Of a stretch of DNA of 64,000 nt, positions 26,902 through 36,053 are shown one piece after another. The translations under genes and the position numbers were made by a program. A model generated the notes under the pieces. It did no database searches. It was not told where the DNA came from and saw only the letters and a program-made list of their open reading frames with translations. This DNA comes from Halomonas sp. 7T (lineage in GTDB: Bacteria; Pseudomonadota; Gammaproteobacteria; Pseudomonadales; Halomonadaceae): contig NZ_CP087112.1 of assembly GCF_025643255.1 (NCBI RefSeq), forward strand, positions 2,232,001 through 2,296,000, written 5' to 3'. The number at the start of each line of letters is the position of its first letter. Within the stretch, counting starts at the first letter, position 1.

Positions 26902-27906
26902 TTAGCGGTCAACGGTATCGGAAGAATCGCCATTCCAAGGGTTCTCAACCCCAACGGTGTCAGCAGCGAAAGCCTTGCGTTCACCCAGCGGCCTAGGCGC
27001 TCCTACCGTGGTGTCGTTGTAGGTTTGGCGCTCCATCTCGCAATTAATCTCTGCACCAAATAGCACTATAAATGCGGAAAGCCAGAACCATAGCATTAAC
27101 GCCACAACGGCCCCGATAGAGCCGTACAACTCGCTAAAGGTAGAAAAGTAACGCACGTAAAGAGATAAACCACCGGAGCCTAATAACCACATGACAGTGG
27201 CAAACAGCGTACCGTAGCTTAACCAACGCCATTGGGCAGAGCGCCGGTAAGGCGCGTAACGATAAAGTAAGGCAATAAGTACGCTCATCAGCAACAATAA
27301 CGCCGGCCAACGCAACCACTTCAAAACAGTGTCTACCGGTGGCTCAATCATTAGCGTATCAACAACGATGGGCACAATAGCGATAAAGCCCAATGACACT
27401 AGCGTCATGGTGATCAAACCCAACGTCAGTGACAGTAGTACCAAACCACGTAACAGCAGTGGACGCTTTTCATTTTCCCCATACACGACGTTTAAGCCAA
27501 CCACCAGTACGGCAACACTTTTGGAAGCAACAAACAGCGCAATTAAGAGCACGGCTAGCGCTGTCATCATATTGCCAGCTTCCGTGCTTTCCACGACGTC
27601 TTGAGCCTGCTGATCAATCAAGTTCGCCGCATCCGGTGGCATAAAGCGGCTAATTTCGTACAACTGGCGACCCGCTTCCACAGGGTCAAACAGCAGCCCC
27701 CATAAAGCAATAACCGCTGCAATGGTGGGAAACAGCGCCAACAAGGCATAAAAAGCAACCCCTGCCGCGTACATGGTAATACGATCGCGCCGCGCTGCAC
27801 GTAAAACCCGCCACGCTATATCGTACCAACCCATACGCGGGATATCGTCAGGCACTGTCGCTTTTCGGCCACGCCAGTGAGTGTTCACTCTCTCTTGATC
27901 GCTCAT
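26902..27906 (-). CDS. YihY/BrkB-family inner-membrane protein
   Basis: A membrane protein of about 334 residues with six hydrophobic segments. It has the family landmarks ITMYAAGVAFYALLALFPTIA near the start, FDPVEAGRQL, and LYGSIGAVVALMLWFWLSAFIVLFGAEIN near the end (given in part), the latter holding the conserved GAExN. BrkB was once called ribonuclease BN, wrongly; family function is unsettled, though some members are discussed as transporters. The ATG at 27904-27906 overlaps the stop of the proton-translocating subunit upstream (ATGA), so it is the fifth cistron of that operon; the frame also extends to 27987 inside that gene, but without a ribosome site. The linkage to an Mrp-like operon is the interesting feature. 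Confidence 0.9.
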   Translation of the reverse strand: MSDQERVNTHWRGRKATVPDDIPRMGWYDIAWRVLRAARRDRITMYAAGVAFYALLALFPTIAAVIALWGLLFDPVEAGRQLYEISRFMPPDAANLIDQQAQDVVESTEAGNMMTALAVLLIALFVASKSVAVLVVGLNVVYGENEKRPLLLRGLVLLSLTLGLITMTLVSLGFIAIVPIVVDTLMIEPPVDTVLKWLRWPALLLLMSVLIALLYRYAPYRRSAQWRWLSYGTLFATVMWLLGSGGLSLYVRYFSTFSELYGSIGAVVALMLWFWLSAFIVLFGAEINCEMERQTYNDTTVGAPRPLGERKAFAADTVGVENPWNGDSSDTVDR

Positions 27907-29675
27907 CGCAGCCCCTCCCACAGTAGCAAAAGCGCCAGCACCACAGCGAACGCCATCATCAAACCGCTGCCATGGTGCCGCATCCACGCCTCGCTAGATA
28001 AAAGCCGCGTTAACCGCCCCATGGCGTATCGCTCAAAGACCAACGCCGCATTCACGCTTGCTCCTTTTACCTTTTGGCATTTGTACGCCATGGCGCTGGC
28101 CACCTCAACAGCGTTTATTGCCACGACGCTATAAAGCCACCATAAATCACCCGCAGGCGGCCTTTTAATGCGCACGTGTCGCAACCCGTAGAAGCCCCCC
28201 ACCACCAGCATTACGCCTGCGGGAAATGGCCATACGACGCCCCACCACTCACCTATCGGCGGCGGCACAACGCTCCCCTCAGGCAGCGGAAGCCAGAGCG
28301 GAGTAATTAGCGCCGCCAGGATTGCAGTAAGCCAGGCACCTGACTGAAAATTATCACTGCCCCCGGAGTGGCGCTGCTGCCACTGGCGCCACACACATAC
28401 ACTCACCAGTGCCGCTGTGCCAATAGCCGCCCACGTGAGCAACATGATTAAGGAGGTATGCTCCATCTTATAAAGCGCATCCTTTACCCCCCACTTGCTC
28501 ACCATGCCTGCGGCTAGCGCCCCGGTTAGCGACACCCCTGGCAAGGCAATCAACGCAAACAGCAGTGGCTTTGGCAAACGGGGCATGTGCTCGCTTATGC
28601 TGGTACCCATAAATAACGCGCCTTTCGCTAACGCATGGTGTGCCGCAAACAGCACCAAGCCAGGTAGCAGCAGCGGCCACACGCCGGGGGCGGTCAGCCC
28701 CATCGCAACCATCGCCGTTAACATGCCCATCTGGCTAATACTGGAGTAGGCTAATACAGCCTTGGGTTGACGCTGCCAGATCCCATAAAGCGCTGCACCA
28801 AACGCCGCCGCCAAGCCTGCGACCAACATCCCATTACCTAACTGCGTTAACGCTGGCGAGAGTCCTTCTAAACCTAGTGGCAATACGTTAAGCCAGCCTA
28901 AGAGGCCCGCTTTTATCATCGCCCCACTCAACACCGCGCTAGCGGGGGCGGGCGCCACTGGGTGAGCCAGCGGCAGCCAAACGTGGAGGCCCATTATCCC
29001 TGCTTTTACGCCGAACCCAAGCCACAGCAACAGCGCCATGAGGGCCCCTTGTTCGGCACTGGCGATCCCTTCACGTACGCCTTCAAGCGTCACCGTCTCA
29101 GCAGTGCCTGCCGCCCAGAGCAAACCGCCAAGGATTAGCCCTTCGCCAATGACGGCTAAGATTAAATACGCTTTTGCGCCTAACCGCGCTTCCGGGCTAC
29201 CGCTGTGCACCACCAGGGCGTAGGCGGCAAACGTCATTAACGCGAAGCCTAGGTAGAAGCTAGCAATATCCTGGGCGACAATCAGCAGCACGTTGCCCAG
29301 CAATGTCAGCGGCCAAAACAGGGCTAGGCGCAGCAAACGGCGCTCAGCGGCTTGGTCTCCCGCCTGGGCCTTTGCCTGCTCGGCTGAGAAATACCCCCGC
29401 CCATGCACGGCGGCCAAGCTCCATAGCAGGATAGTGAACGCAAGCCACGGTCGGCTGAGAGCGTTCAACTCCCAGTAACCGCCCAGCATCCAGGCCTCAA
29501 CCATCCATTGCGCCTCACCCGCGTAGGCCAGCAGCAACGCAGGCCAAGAAGCTGATAACCATATCAGTGAAAAGTAACGTCGCGTTGCCACCGGCGTGCG
29601 GTAGGCCTGCCACACCACGTTACCCGCAACACAAAGAGGCCACAGCAAGGCAGCCAGTAAAAGCAGCGTCATCAT
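27903..29675 (-). CDS. MrpA/NuoL/HyfB-like proton-translocating subunit (third of three)
   Basis: A 590-residue polytopic membrane protein of the proton-conducting transporter superfamily (NuoL/M/N, MrpA/D, HyfB). The discontinuous-helix lysine is in GFGVKAGIMGLHVWLPLAHP (about K224) and the central lysine in GAMIKAGLLGW (K255). The segment normally carrying the transmembrane-helix-5 glutamate reads YLGFALMTFAAYALVVH, with Ala145 where the paralogues have Glu. After the 14-helix core it has a C-terminal extension of about 90 residues ending in a hydrophobic helix. Overlaps both neighbours by four bases. Likely part of a cation/proton antiporter-like complex; exact ion unknown. Confidence 0.88.
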   Translation of the reverse strand: MMTLLLLAALLWPLCVAGNVVWQAYRTPVATRRYFSLIWLSASWPALLLAYAGEAQWMVEAWMLGGYWELNALSRPWLAFTILLWSLAAVHGRGYFSAEQAKAQAGDQAAERRLLRLALFWPLTLLGNVLLIVAQDIASFYLGFALMTFAAYALVVHSGSPEARLGAKAYLILAVIGEGLILGGLLWAAGTAETVTLEGVREGIASAEQGALMALLLWLGFGVKAGIMGLHVWLPLAHPVAPAPASAVLSGAMIKAGLLGWLNVLPLGLEGLSPALTQLGNGMLVAGLAAAFGAALYGIWQRQPKAVLAYSSISQMGMLTAMVAMGLTAPGVWPLLLPGLVLFAAHHALAKGALFMGTSISEHMPRLPKPLLFALIALPGVSLTGALAAGMVSKWGVKDALYKMEHTSLIMLLTWAAIGTAALVSVCVWRQWQQRHSGGSDNFQSGAWLTAILAALITPLWLPLPEGSVVPPPIGEWWGVVWPFPAGVMLVVGGFYGLRHVRIKRPPAGDLWWLYSVVAINAVEVASAMAYKCQKVKGASVNAALVFERYAMGRLTRLLSSEAWMRHHGSGLMMAFAVVLALLLLWEGLR

Positions 29676-31177
29676 GGCAGGTACTCCCCGACCGCAACAC
29701 GGGTCGCCCAGTCCAGCGGGCTAAACGGCAGCCCTGCCAATAACCCTGCCCCAATACTGACTATCGCAGTAAATACCGCGGGCCATAACAGCCAACCGTG
29801 GGTTTCCAAACGCCCCAGGCGCTGCTCCTTGGGCCACTCCCCGTCACCATGGGCCGGCCCCTCGCGGAACCACAAGCGGTGCAAAATCGGCAGGAAATAC
29901 ATCGCATTCAAGGTACTGCTCACTACTAGCACTGCCACCACCCAGTTCATCTGTGCTTGTATCGCGCCTACTCCCAGATACCACTTGGTGATAAATCCTG
30001 CCACCGGGGGCAGCCCAATCATCCCCAATGCTCCCACCGTAAACGCGATACTGGTGAGCGGCATACGCTTGCCAGCGCCGTCCATTTCATCTATCCGGTG
30101 TATCCCCAACTCTTCAGCATAATTACCCGCGCAGAAGAACAGCGTAACTTTCATCAGCCCTTGATGAAGGAGGTGGGCAAGCGCACCAATGGTGCCAAAC
30201 GGGCCGAACAGGCTGACCCCCAACACCACGTAGGAGACTTGGCTAATGGTTGAAAACGCCAAACGGGGCTTAAGCTCATGCTGCGCAATCGCCAGTAGCG
30301 AGCCATAAATAATGGTGATCGACGCGGCTACTGCCAACACCGTGGTCACGCCTAGTTCGACACTCAGCTCGATCCCGTAAAGGTCATAGATAATCCGCAT
30401 GATGCCAAATGCACCGGCCTTAACGACCGCCACCGCATGCAACAGCGCGCTCACCGGCGCAGGCGCTACCATTGCCCTGGGCAGCCAGCCATGAAGGGGC
30501 ACCATCGCCGCCTTTACGGCTAGCCCACCCACCAGCAGCGCAAATATCAGCGTTAGCTGCCCACGGTGGTCGTTAAGATAGGGTGTGAGGCCGCGCTCTG
30601 AGGCAAACGAATGGTCGCCTGTTAAGCTGTAAAGCATTACGACACCCAACAGCAGCACTACCCCACCGGTCAGCGTATAGCGCAAATAAACCCGCCCCGC
30701 CGCTAACGCTTTAGCGGTACCCGCATGTACCACCAACGGGTACGTCGAAAGCGTCAGCATTTCGTAGAAAATCAAAAAGGTAAACAGGTTGCCAGCCAGC
30801 GCGATGCCCAAAGTACTGGCTACACACAGGCTGAAGAAACCAAAAAAACGCTTGAGATTCGCCCCACTTTCTAAGTAACCAATGGCGTAAATGGTGGTAC
30901 ATAACCACAAAAGCGACGACAGGCCAGCAAACATAACGCCCAAGGCATCGGCGCGCAGCACAAAATCAATACCGCCGACAATCTGAAAACTAAAGGTGTC
31001 CTGGTAGCCCTGGGAAACGCGTCCAACCATTAACGCCACGAGAGCAAGTTTACTAACGGCAGCCACTAGATTGACGCTGATGCGCAGCCGCCGCGCCTCC
31101 TCGGGCAAAAGAAAGATCACCACCGCTGCAATAATTGAGGTCGCCAACGTTGTCAGGGGAAGCCACGCCGCATTCAT
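29672..31177 (-). CDS. MrpD/NuoN-like proton-translocating subunit (second of three)
   Basis: A 501-residue polytopic protein with the best-conserved antiporter core of the operon: TFLIFYEMLTLSTYPLVVHA with the helix-5 glutamate (E139), LAVKAAMVPLHGWLPRAM with K222, AVAVVKAGAFGIMRI with K253, and LLHQGLMKVTLFFCAGN later. This pattern is that of MrpD/MnhD. It is joined by ATGA overlaps to the 496- and 590-residue paralogues. Predicted to be an inner-membrane subunit moving protons in exchange for a cation, or driven by one; which ion is not readable from the sequence. Confidence 0.9.
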   Translation of the reverse strand: MNAAWLPLTTLATSIIAAVVIFLLPEEARRLRISVNLVAAVSKLALVALMVGRVSQGYQDTFSFQIVGGIDFVLRADALGVMFAGLSSLLWLCTTIYAIGYLESGANLKRFFGFFSLCVASTLGIALAGNLFTFLIFYEMLTLSTYPLVVHAGTAKALAAGRVYLRYTLTGGVVLLLGVVMLYSLTGDHSFASERGLTPYLNDHRGQLTLIFALLVGGLAVKAAMVPLHGWLPRAMVAPAPVSALLHAVAVVKAGAFGIMRIIYDLYGIELSVELGVTTVLAVAASITIIYGSLLAIAQHELKPRLAFSTISQVSYVVLGVSLFGPFGTIGALAHLLHQGLMKVTLFFCAGNYAEELGIHRIDEMDGAGKRMPLTSIAFTVGALGMIGLPPVAGFITKWYLGVGAIQAQMNWVVAVLVVSSTLNAMYFLPILHRLWFREGPAHGDGEWPKEQRLGRLETHGWLLWPAVFTAIVSIGAGLLAGLPFSPLDWATRVAVGEYLP

Positions 31178-32664
31178 AGGCCACCTCCTTGTAACAGCGA
31201 TAGCGGTAGATGGGCCAGCAAGCCCAACGCAAAGGCTGCCAACGCCAGCGCTAGCGCGACGATCTCCATACTTGGCGCCAGCGGCTGGTAGCGGTGCCTT
31301 GGCGCGGTTTCATCAAAAGAGTAGCGGAAAACACGAAATATGTAGGCCGCAGATAACAGGGTACCCACCAAGAGTGCGGCAACAGCAACCCAATGCTGAG
31401 TCATTATCATCGCCTGTAGCAGCAGCCATTTAGCTGTGAAACCAGCACTGGGCGGCAAACCCATCAGCGTCACTGATGCAATGCCGAATACCAATAACGA
31501 CAGCGGCAAACGACGGCTAGTACCCGCCAGCCCCTTCAGCGAGCTTTCGCCCGTGGCGAGAACCAAATTACCTGCCGCCATAAACATCGCGGCTTTTGCC
31601 AGCGCGTGGCCCATCAGATGTAACCAAAACCCATCCCACGCCAACGACCTGGGCAGCGGTGAAATGTCCGGCCCTATCAGTAAAGGGAACGCCACCATTA
31701 GATAACCCAACTGCGCCACCGTTGAAGAGGCGACCAGGGTTTTAAGCGAGTCCGCCCGCCATGCCACAATGCCTCCCCACACAATGGCCAGCATGCCTAA
31801 CCAAGCGATAAAGCGCGGGGCAAATACAGAATCGGGAAGCAGAATGCTCCACAGCATCACCAACATGAATAGCGAGGCTTTCACCACCAATGCCGCATGC
31901 ACTGCGCTGACAGGCGTCCACGCGTTTTCATGCACCGGCGTTAGCCAACCATGCAAGGGAAACAGCGCTGCCTTTAGCGCAAGGCCCGCGCCGATTAGCG
32001 CAGCGGCTATCCAAGCAACCGGGCCTGGCTCTACCACTTCCGCCAGTACCCGTAGATCAAGCTCTCCCCAATAACCCAGTATTAGGGCAACTCCCAGCAG
32101 ATACGCCAATGAGCCAACCAGTGCCAGCAACAGATAGCGCATGCCCGCCAGTAGCGCTGCCGGTTTACCCGATAAAAGCAGCATGCCCACCGCAGCTAGC
32201 CCCAAGAGCTCTAGAGCGGCGTAAAGCGTTAACAGATCCGCCGCCAACCATATGAGTGAAAGCGCACTGATTAACACGCCCATCAATGGCCACAGCCAGC
32301 GCGCCCGCGGGCCGGGGTTAGTTAAACGCAAGTGGCCCGGGGTATATAGCGCCGCCGCCGCCCCCACCCACTGGGTCACCAGCAGCATTAAAACGCTAAC
32401 ACCGCCCAGCCGGAGAGACAGCGTGACGCCCGCTACCTGCCACTGCCAACGCAACAGCCCTGCCTGCTGGTAATCCATCGTTAACAGAGCACCCGCCAAT
32501 AGTACCGGCACGCAGGCAAGCCCAATAGGTAACGCGCGACGGGGGGAAACTAGTGCGCCCAGCAGGCCAAAAAGAATGGGCAATACCAGCGCGGCGGCTA
32601 GCGCCCAGTGCGTTAGAAGAAGAGGCTCGAATGTCGCTTCTGTCAGGCCAAATCGCCATGTCAT
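31174..32664 (-). CDS. MrpD/NuoM-like proton-translocating subunit (first of three)
   Basis: A 496-residue membrane protein with the superfamily residues in place: LLTLYAALELLGLAAVGML with Glu152, LALKAALFPLHGWLTPVHE with Lys231, and AALVVKASLFMLVML with Lys262, then SSTVAQLGYLMVAFPLL and HLMGHALAKAAMFMAAGN. It differs clearly from the 501-residue paralogue, so it is not a recent duplicate. The ATG overlaps the stop of the DUF4040/MnhC-like gene; its stop overlaps the next start. Part of the same predicted membrane complex. Confidence 0.9.
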   Translation of the reverse strand: MTWRFGLTEATFEPLLLTHWALAAALVLPILFGLLGALVSPRRALPIGLACVPVLLAGALLTMDYQQAGLLRWQWQVAGVTLSLRLGGVSVLMLLVTQWVGAAAALYTPGHLRLTNPGPRARWLWPLMGVLISALSLIWLAADLLTLYAALELLGLAAVGMLLLSGKPAALLAGMRYLLLALVGSLAYLLGVALILGYWGELDLRVLAEVVEPGPVAWIAAALIGAGLALKAALFPLHGWLTPVHENAWTPVSAVHAALVVKASLFMLVMLWSILLPDSVFAPRFIAWLGMLAIVWGGIVAWRADSLKTLVASSTVAQLGYLMVAFPLLIGPDISPLPRSLAWDGFWLHLMGHALAKAAMFMAAGNLVLATGESSLKGLAGTSRRLPLSLLVFGIASVTLMGLPPSAGFTAKWLLLQAMIMTQHWVAVAALLVGTLLSAAYIFRVFRYSFDETAPRHRYQPLAPSMEIVALALALAAFALGLLAHLPLSLLQGGGL

Positions 32665-33359
32665 TGGGCTTTCTCCTTGGCGCTACCGTCGTGACCCAAA
32701 GCACTCTCGCCTCCAAGCAGAAGAAGATGGCGAATCAACAGCGCACCTAGCAATGAGCCTAGCCAGGCAATCAACAAGCCAACGCTCACTAATGCCTGTG
32801 CACCATCCACGGTACCGGCCATACCGGCGAGCAGCAGAAACACCCCGGAGCCAAGAATATTAAAGGCGAGCAGGCGGCGCAGCAGATGGCGATGCAGGGC
32901 AAACGCACCCATCGCCGTTGCCGCGATAAATATCGCGGCTAGCACAAGGGGATGCTCGGTTGGGGAGTAGGCCATTACCGGCATTACATAGCGGATTGCG
33001 CCGCCCATCATTAAGCACCATGCCAGCGCTAACAGCGCCCGCGCTACGCCATGATGCCAAATGCCCTGTAAATTGTCGTAATAGGAGACACGCCTACCGT
33101 AGCCGGAAGAGTCAACGTCAGAAGGAAATACCCTTAACGCATAAAAAAAGCTGGCGCCTGTTAACACCGCCCCCAATAGCAGCTCGGCTAACGCCAACCA
33201 AGGCGCACCCAACCACCACCATGCCAGGGTCATGAGCAGCGCAAAGAGGATAAACAGGCTGCTAGCCCGTAACAGATGGCGATCAAACAGGCAGGCCAGC
33301 GCAACTACACATAAGCAGAGCGCCAACCCTCCTTCTAATAACGTAGAGGAAGCTATCAT
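32661..33359 (-). CDS. DUF4040 (MbhD)-MnhC/NuoK-like fusion protein
   Basis: A 232-residue membrane protein that seems to join two small Mrp/Mbh subunits. Residues about 10-75 match DUF4040/MbhD, the C-terminal piece of MrpA: LACLFDRHLLRASSLFILFA then LGAPWLALAELLLGAVLTGA with Glu59. A middle hydrophobic segment at 105-128 could correspond to MbhE. Residues about 135-212 look like MnhC/NuoK: LHRHLLRRLLAFNILGSGVF and DGAQALVSVGLLIAWLGSLL. The NuoK-type helix glutamate position is Asn167 here. First cistron of the five-gene operon. Two-domain reading is by eye; separate families could not be checked. Confidence 0.75.
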   Translation of the reverse strand: MIASSTLLEGGLALCLCVVALACLFDRHLLRASSLFILFALLMTLAWWWLGAPWLALAELLLGAVLTGASFFYALRVFPSDVDSSGYGRRVSYYDNLQGIWHHGVARALLALAWCLMMGGAIRYVMPVMAYSPTEHPLVLAAIFIAATAMGAFALHRHLLRRLLAFNILGSGVFLLLAGMAGTVDGAQALVSVGLLIAWLGSLLGALLIRHLLLLGGESALGHDGSAKEKAQ

Positions 33360-33435
33360 GCGCCTTCGCTAATCCCTTGCTTCGGCTTTGGAGATAATTA
33401 CTTTGCCTGCCTTTTAGGCACTTGTCGACGCAGCC

Positions 33436-34101
33436 CTAGGCTAAGCGCTCACTCAGCCAACGGCCAATATCCCCTACCTGCTGGGGGCAAAGCGCATGCG
33501 CCATTGGATACTGACGATAATTAACTGCGTAACCCAGGGTCTTTAAACGCTCGACACCGCTGCGGCCCAAGGTTTCAGGCACGATGGGGTCGAAGTTGCC
33601 GTGATGTACCTCAATCGGCACCTGACGGTTCGCATCGGAAGGCTCGATGCTATCGGCGGTGGCAAAGTAGGTCGACATCGCTAGCAAGCCGCCTAATGGC
33701 TGCGGGAAAGAGAGCGCGGCCTGGTAGGCAACGGCCCCACCCTGAGAGAACCCCGCCACAACAATGCGCCGGCTATCAATACCTTGGTCGAGCTGCTCTT
33801 GAATCAGCGCCTGAATTCGCTCAGCGGATTTCATCAGCTGAACTTCATCAACACGACGTCCTAAATCCATGGCAAGAATGTCATACCAAGCAGGCATCAC
33901 CATACCGCCGTTAATGGTTACCGGTAGGCGCGGCGCATGCGGCATGATAAAGCGCACATGAGCGCTTTCCGGTAGCGCCAAGGCAGGCACCAGCGGCTCA
34001 AAATCATGCCCATCGGCACCTAAGCCATGAATGATAAACACACACGCATCGGCGGGTTGACCATTTTTCGGTTCAATAATCAGTTCGCCTGGGGCTGTCA
34101 T
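33436..34101 (-). CDS. carboxylesterase/phospholipase of the alpha/beta hydrolase fold
   Basis: A 221-residue cytoplasmic serine esterase like Pseudomonas EstB/CarEST and eukaryotic acyl-protein thioesterase. The oxyanion region CVFIIHGLGADGHDFEPLVP, the nucleophile elbow VVAGFSQGGAVAYQAAL, EVHHGNFDPIVPETLG with the catalytic aspartate and YPMAHALCPQQ with the catalytic histidine are all present. It probably hydrolyses short-chain acyl esters or lysophospholipids. Single gene between the Mrp-like operon promoter and the SLC13 permease gene. Confidence 0.92.
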   Translation of the reverse strand: MTAPGELIIEPKNGQPADACVFIIHGLGADGHDFEPLVPALALPESAHVRFIMPHAPRLPVTINGGMVMPAWYDILAMDLGRRVDEVQLMKSAERIQALIQEQLDQGIDSRRIVVAGFSQGGAVAYQAALSFPQPLGGLLAMSTYFATADSIEPSDANRQVPIEVHHGNFDPIVPETLGRSGVERLKTLGYAVNYRQYPMAHALCPQQVGDIGRWLSERLA

Positions 34102-34174
34102 GGGGCTAATTCCTTGCTGAATTTAAAAGCGCCACCCTAGCGCAAAGTAGCGTTAACAGCGAGTTATTGTCCGC

Positions 34175-35944
34175 TTAAAACGGCCACACCAACGGAATAA
34201 GCGTCAACGCAATGGCGCCCGTCAGCACGTTTAAACCACCACCTACACGCAAAAAGTCACTAATACGGTACCCCCCGGGGCCGTGCACCATTAGGTTCGT
34301 TTGATAACCAATCGGGGTGAGAAAGCTTGCCGAGGCAGCAAACATGACCGCAATCACGTAGGGCATCGGATTAACGCCTAGGCTCTCTGCCGCCGCCATC
34401 ACTACCGGAAAAATAATCACTGCGGCGGCATTGTTGGTGACTAACTCGGTGAGTAGCGCCACGACAACGTAAGTACCAATAAGCAGTAGCATTGGGTTAC
34501 CGACCACCAATGAAAGCACGCTGCCCGCAATTTCATCGGCGGCACCTGAGCTTTGAAGCGCTGCCCCAACACCAAATGATGCAGCGATGGTCAGCAGCAC
34601 CTGAGTATCTAATCCACGCTTGGCGGCTCCCACAGTGCAACAGCCGGTAAGAAGTGCTAGCGCAGCTCCAAGCATCGCGGCATTGAGCATACTAAGCACA
34701 CCCAAGGCCGCTAACAGCACCGCTCCCAGCAAAATGGCCCAGGCCAGCGGCGCTTTTTCATGCACCGGGCGCGCTGCGCCGTTCAGCTCGCTGATGAGCA
34801 GAAAGTCTTTTGATTGGCGGTGACGTTCAATAAACGGTGGGCGCGCTTCCAACAGCAGTACATCCGCAGGCTGCAAACGCACTTGTCCCAGGTTACCTGT
34901 CACCCGTTCACCGCTGCGACAAACGGCCAGCACAGCAGCGCCGTAGAGCGTTCTAAAACGTCCATCGCGGATACGCTGGCCGATAAATTGGCATTGATTG
35001 GAGACTACCGCCTCTACCAGTCGGCGCTCCTTAAACTCTTTCTCTAAGCTGGAAGCGCCATCGTGAGAAGGAATTAAGCCGCGTATCTGCTGTAGCTCAA
35101 CGGCGGCATCCGAGGTGCCCACAAACACTAATCGATCCCCCGCTTTTAGCTGCTCCCCAGGCCCCACAACGCTCACGACGTTACCGGCGCGCTCTATCTC
35201 CACCAAAAACAGCTCCTGCAAATGACGCAGCCCCGCCTCTTCCACAGTGCGATCAACCAGTACACCAGCAGGATCAACTTCCATTTCAATAGTGAACTCA
35301 CGCGGGTTCGCAAACGCTTTAGCCACACCCTCTCGGGAAGGCAGCAGACGCGGGCCCAGTAGAATCAGGTAAGTAAGCCCTACCACTGCTACCGGAATAC
35401 CCACCCACGCCAAATCAAACAGCCCCATAGCAAGATGAGGGTAACGCTCGACCAATAACCCATGCACCACCAGGTTCGTACTGGTGCCAAACAGGGTGAT
35501 GGTGCCGCCCAGAATAGACGCAAAGCTCAGCGGCATTAACAGCCGCTGGGGGGAAAGCCTCAAACGTCGACTCCAGCTCATTACGGCGGGGATATACGTA
35601 GCGACAACGGGGGTGTTATTAAGAAAACCGCTCAGCGATGCCACCGGCAGCAGCAGCCTTACCAGCGCACCCCGCTCGCCTTTAGGGCGGCCCAGCACAT
35701 AGCGGATAATCAGATCAATGCCACCGGTTTCACGAATGCTAGCGACCAGTACATACATAAACGCGACGGTAAACAGGCCGCTGTTTGAAAAACCGCCCAG
35801 TGCCTGTTGCGGGTCAATCACCCCCAGTGTCATTAACACCACCACCGCCCCCATTAAAATAATATCGGGGCCAAGACGTGTTAGCGCCATCAAGGGGAAG
35901 ATAGTCAGCACCACCCCAACAGCAATCCAAGCATCCAGCGACAT
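34175..35944 (-). CDS. SLC13/DASS-family permease with TrkA-C domains
   Basis: A 589-residue inner-membrane transporter with two blocks of hydrophobic helices (about 1-190 and 395-589) separated by a soluble region at 205-380 holding two RCK-C/TrkA-C-like modules (AGDRLVFVGTSDAAVELQQI; QPADVLLLEARP). The transport motifs FGTSTNLVVHGLL and YQTNLMVHGPGGYR have the SNT-like asparagines of sodium-dependent SLC13 carriers. Relatives transport sulfate, citrate or dicarboxylates. The ATG follows AAGGACG. About 110 bases upstream lies a 7-base tandem repeat array that may affect expression. Confidence 0.9.
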   Translation of the reverse strand: MSLDAWIAVGVVLTIFPLMALTRLGPDIILMGAVVVLMTLGVIDPQQALGGFSNSGLFTVAFMYVLVASIRETGGIDLIIRYVLGRPKGERGALVRLLLPVASLSGFLNNTPVVATYIPAVMSWSRRLRLSPQRLLMPLSFASILGGTITLFGTSTNLVVHGLLVERYPHLAMGLFDLAWVGIPVAVVGLTYLILLGPRLLPSREGVAKAFANPREFTIEMEVDPAGVLVDRTVEEAGLRHLQELFLVEIERAGNVVSVVGPGEQLKAGDRLVFVGTSDAAVELQQIRGLIPSHDGASSLEKEFKERRLVEAVVSNQCQFIGQRIRDGRFRTLYGAAVLAVCRSGERVTGNLGQVRLQPADVLLLEARPPFIERHRQSKDFLLISELNGAARPVHEKAPLAWAILLGAVLLAALGVLSMLNAAMLGAALALLTGCCTVGAAKRGLDTQVLLTIAASFGVGAALQSSGAADEIAGSVLSLVVGNPMLLLIGTYVVVALLTELVTNNAAAVIIFPVVMAAAESLGVNPMPYVIAVMFAASASFLTPIGYQTNLMVHGPGGYRISDFLRVGGGLNVLTGAIALTLIPLVWPF

Positions 35945-36053
35945 AACACCGCGTCCTTAACAAAAAGAGCCTGCCGGTATTGTGACGCCTAACATATATT
36001 CTAAAAAGTTATTTTTAGAAACAGATCAAGATCAAAAAAGAATATATGAATAT

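Noticed and set aside
27903..33359. DabAB-type inorganic carbon transporter
   Set aside because: DabB-like antiporter folds are present, but no DUF2309 (DabA) partner is in the window.
27903..33359. Complex I or membrane-bound hydrogenase
   Set aside because: No NuoBCDI-like or hydrogenase subunit, and no iron-sulfur protein, is encoded in or beside the operon.
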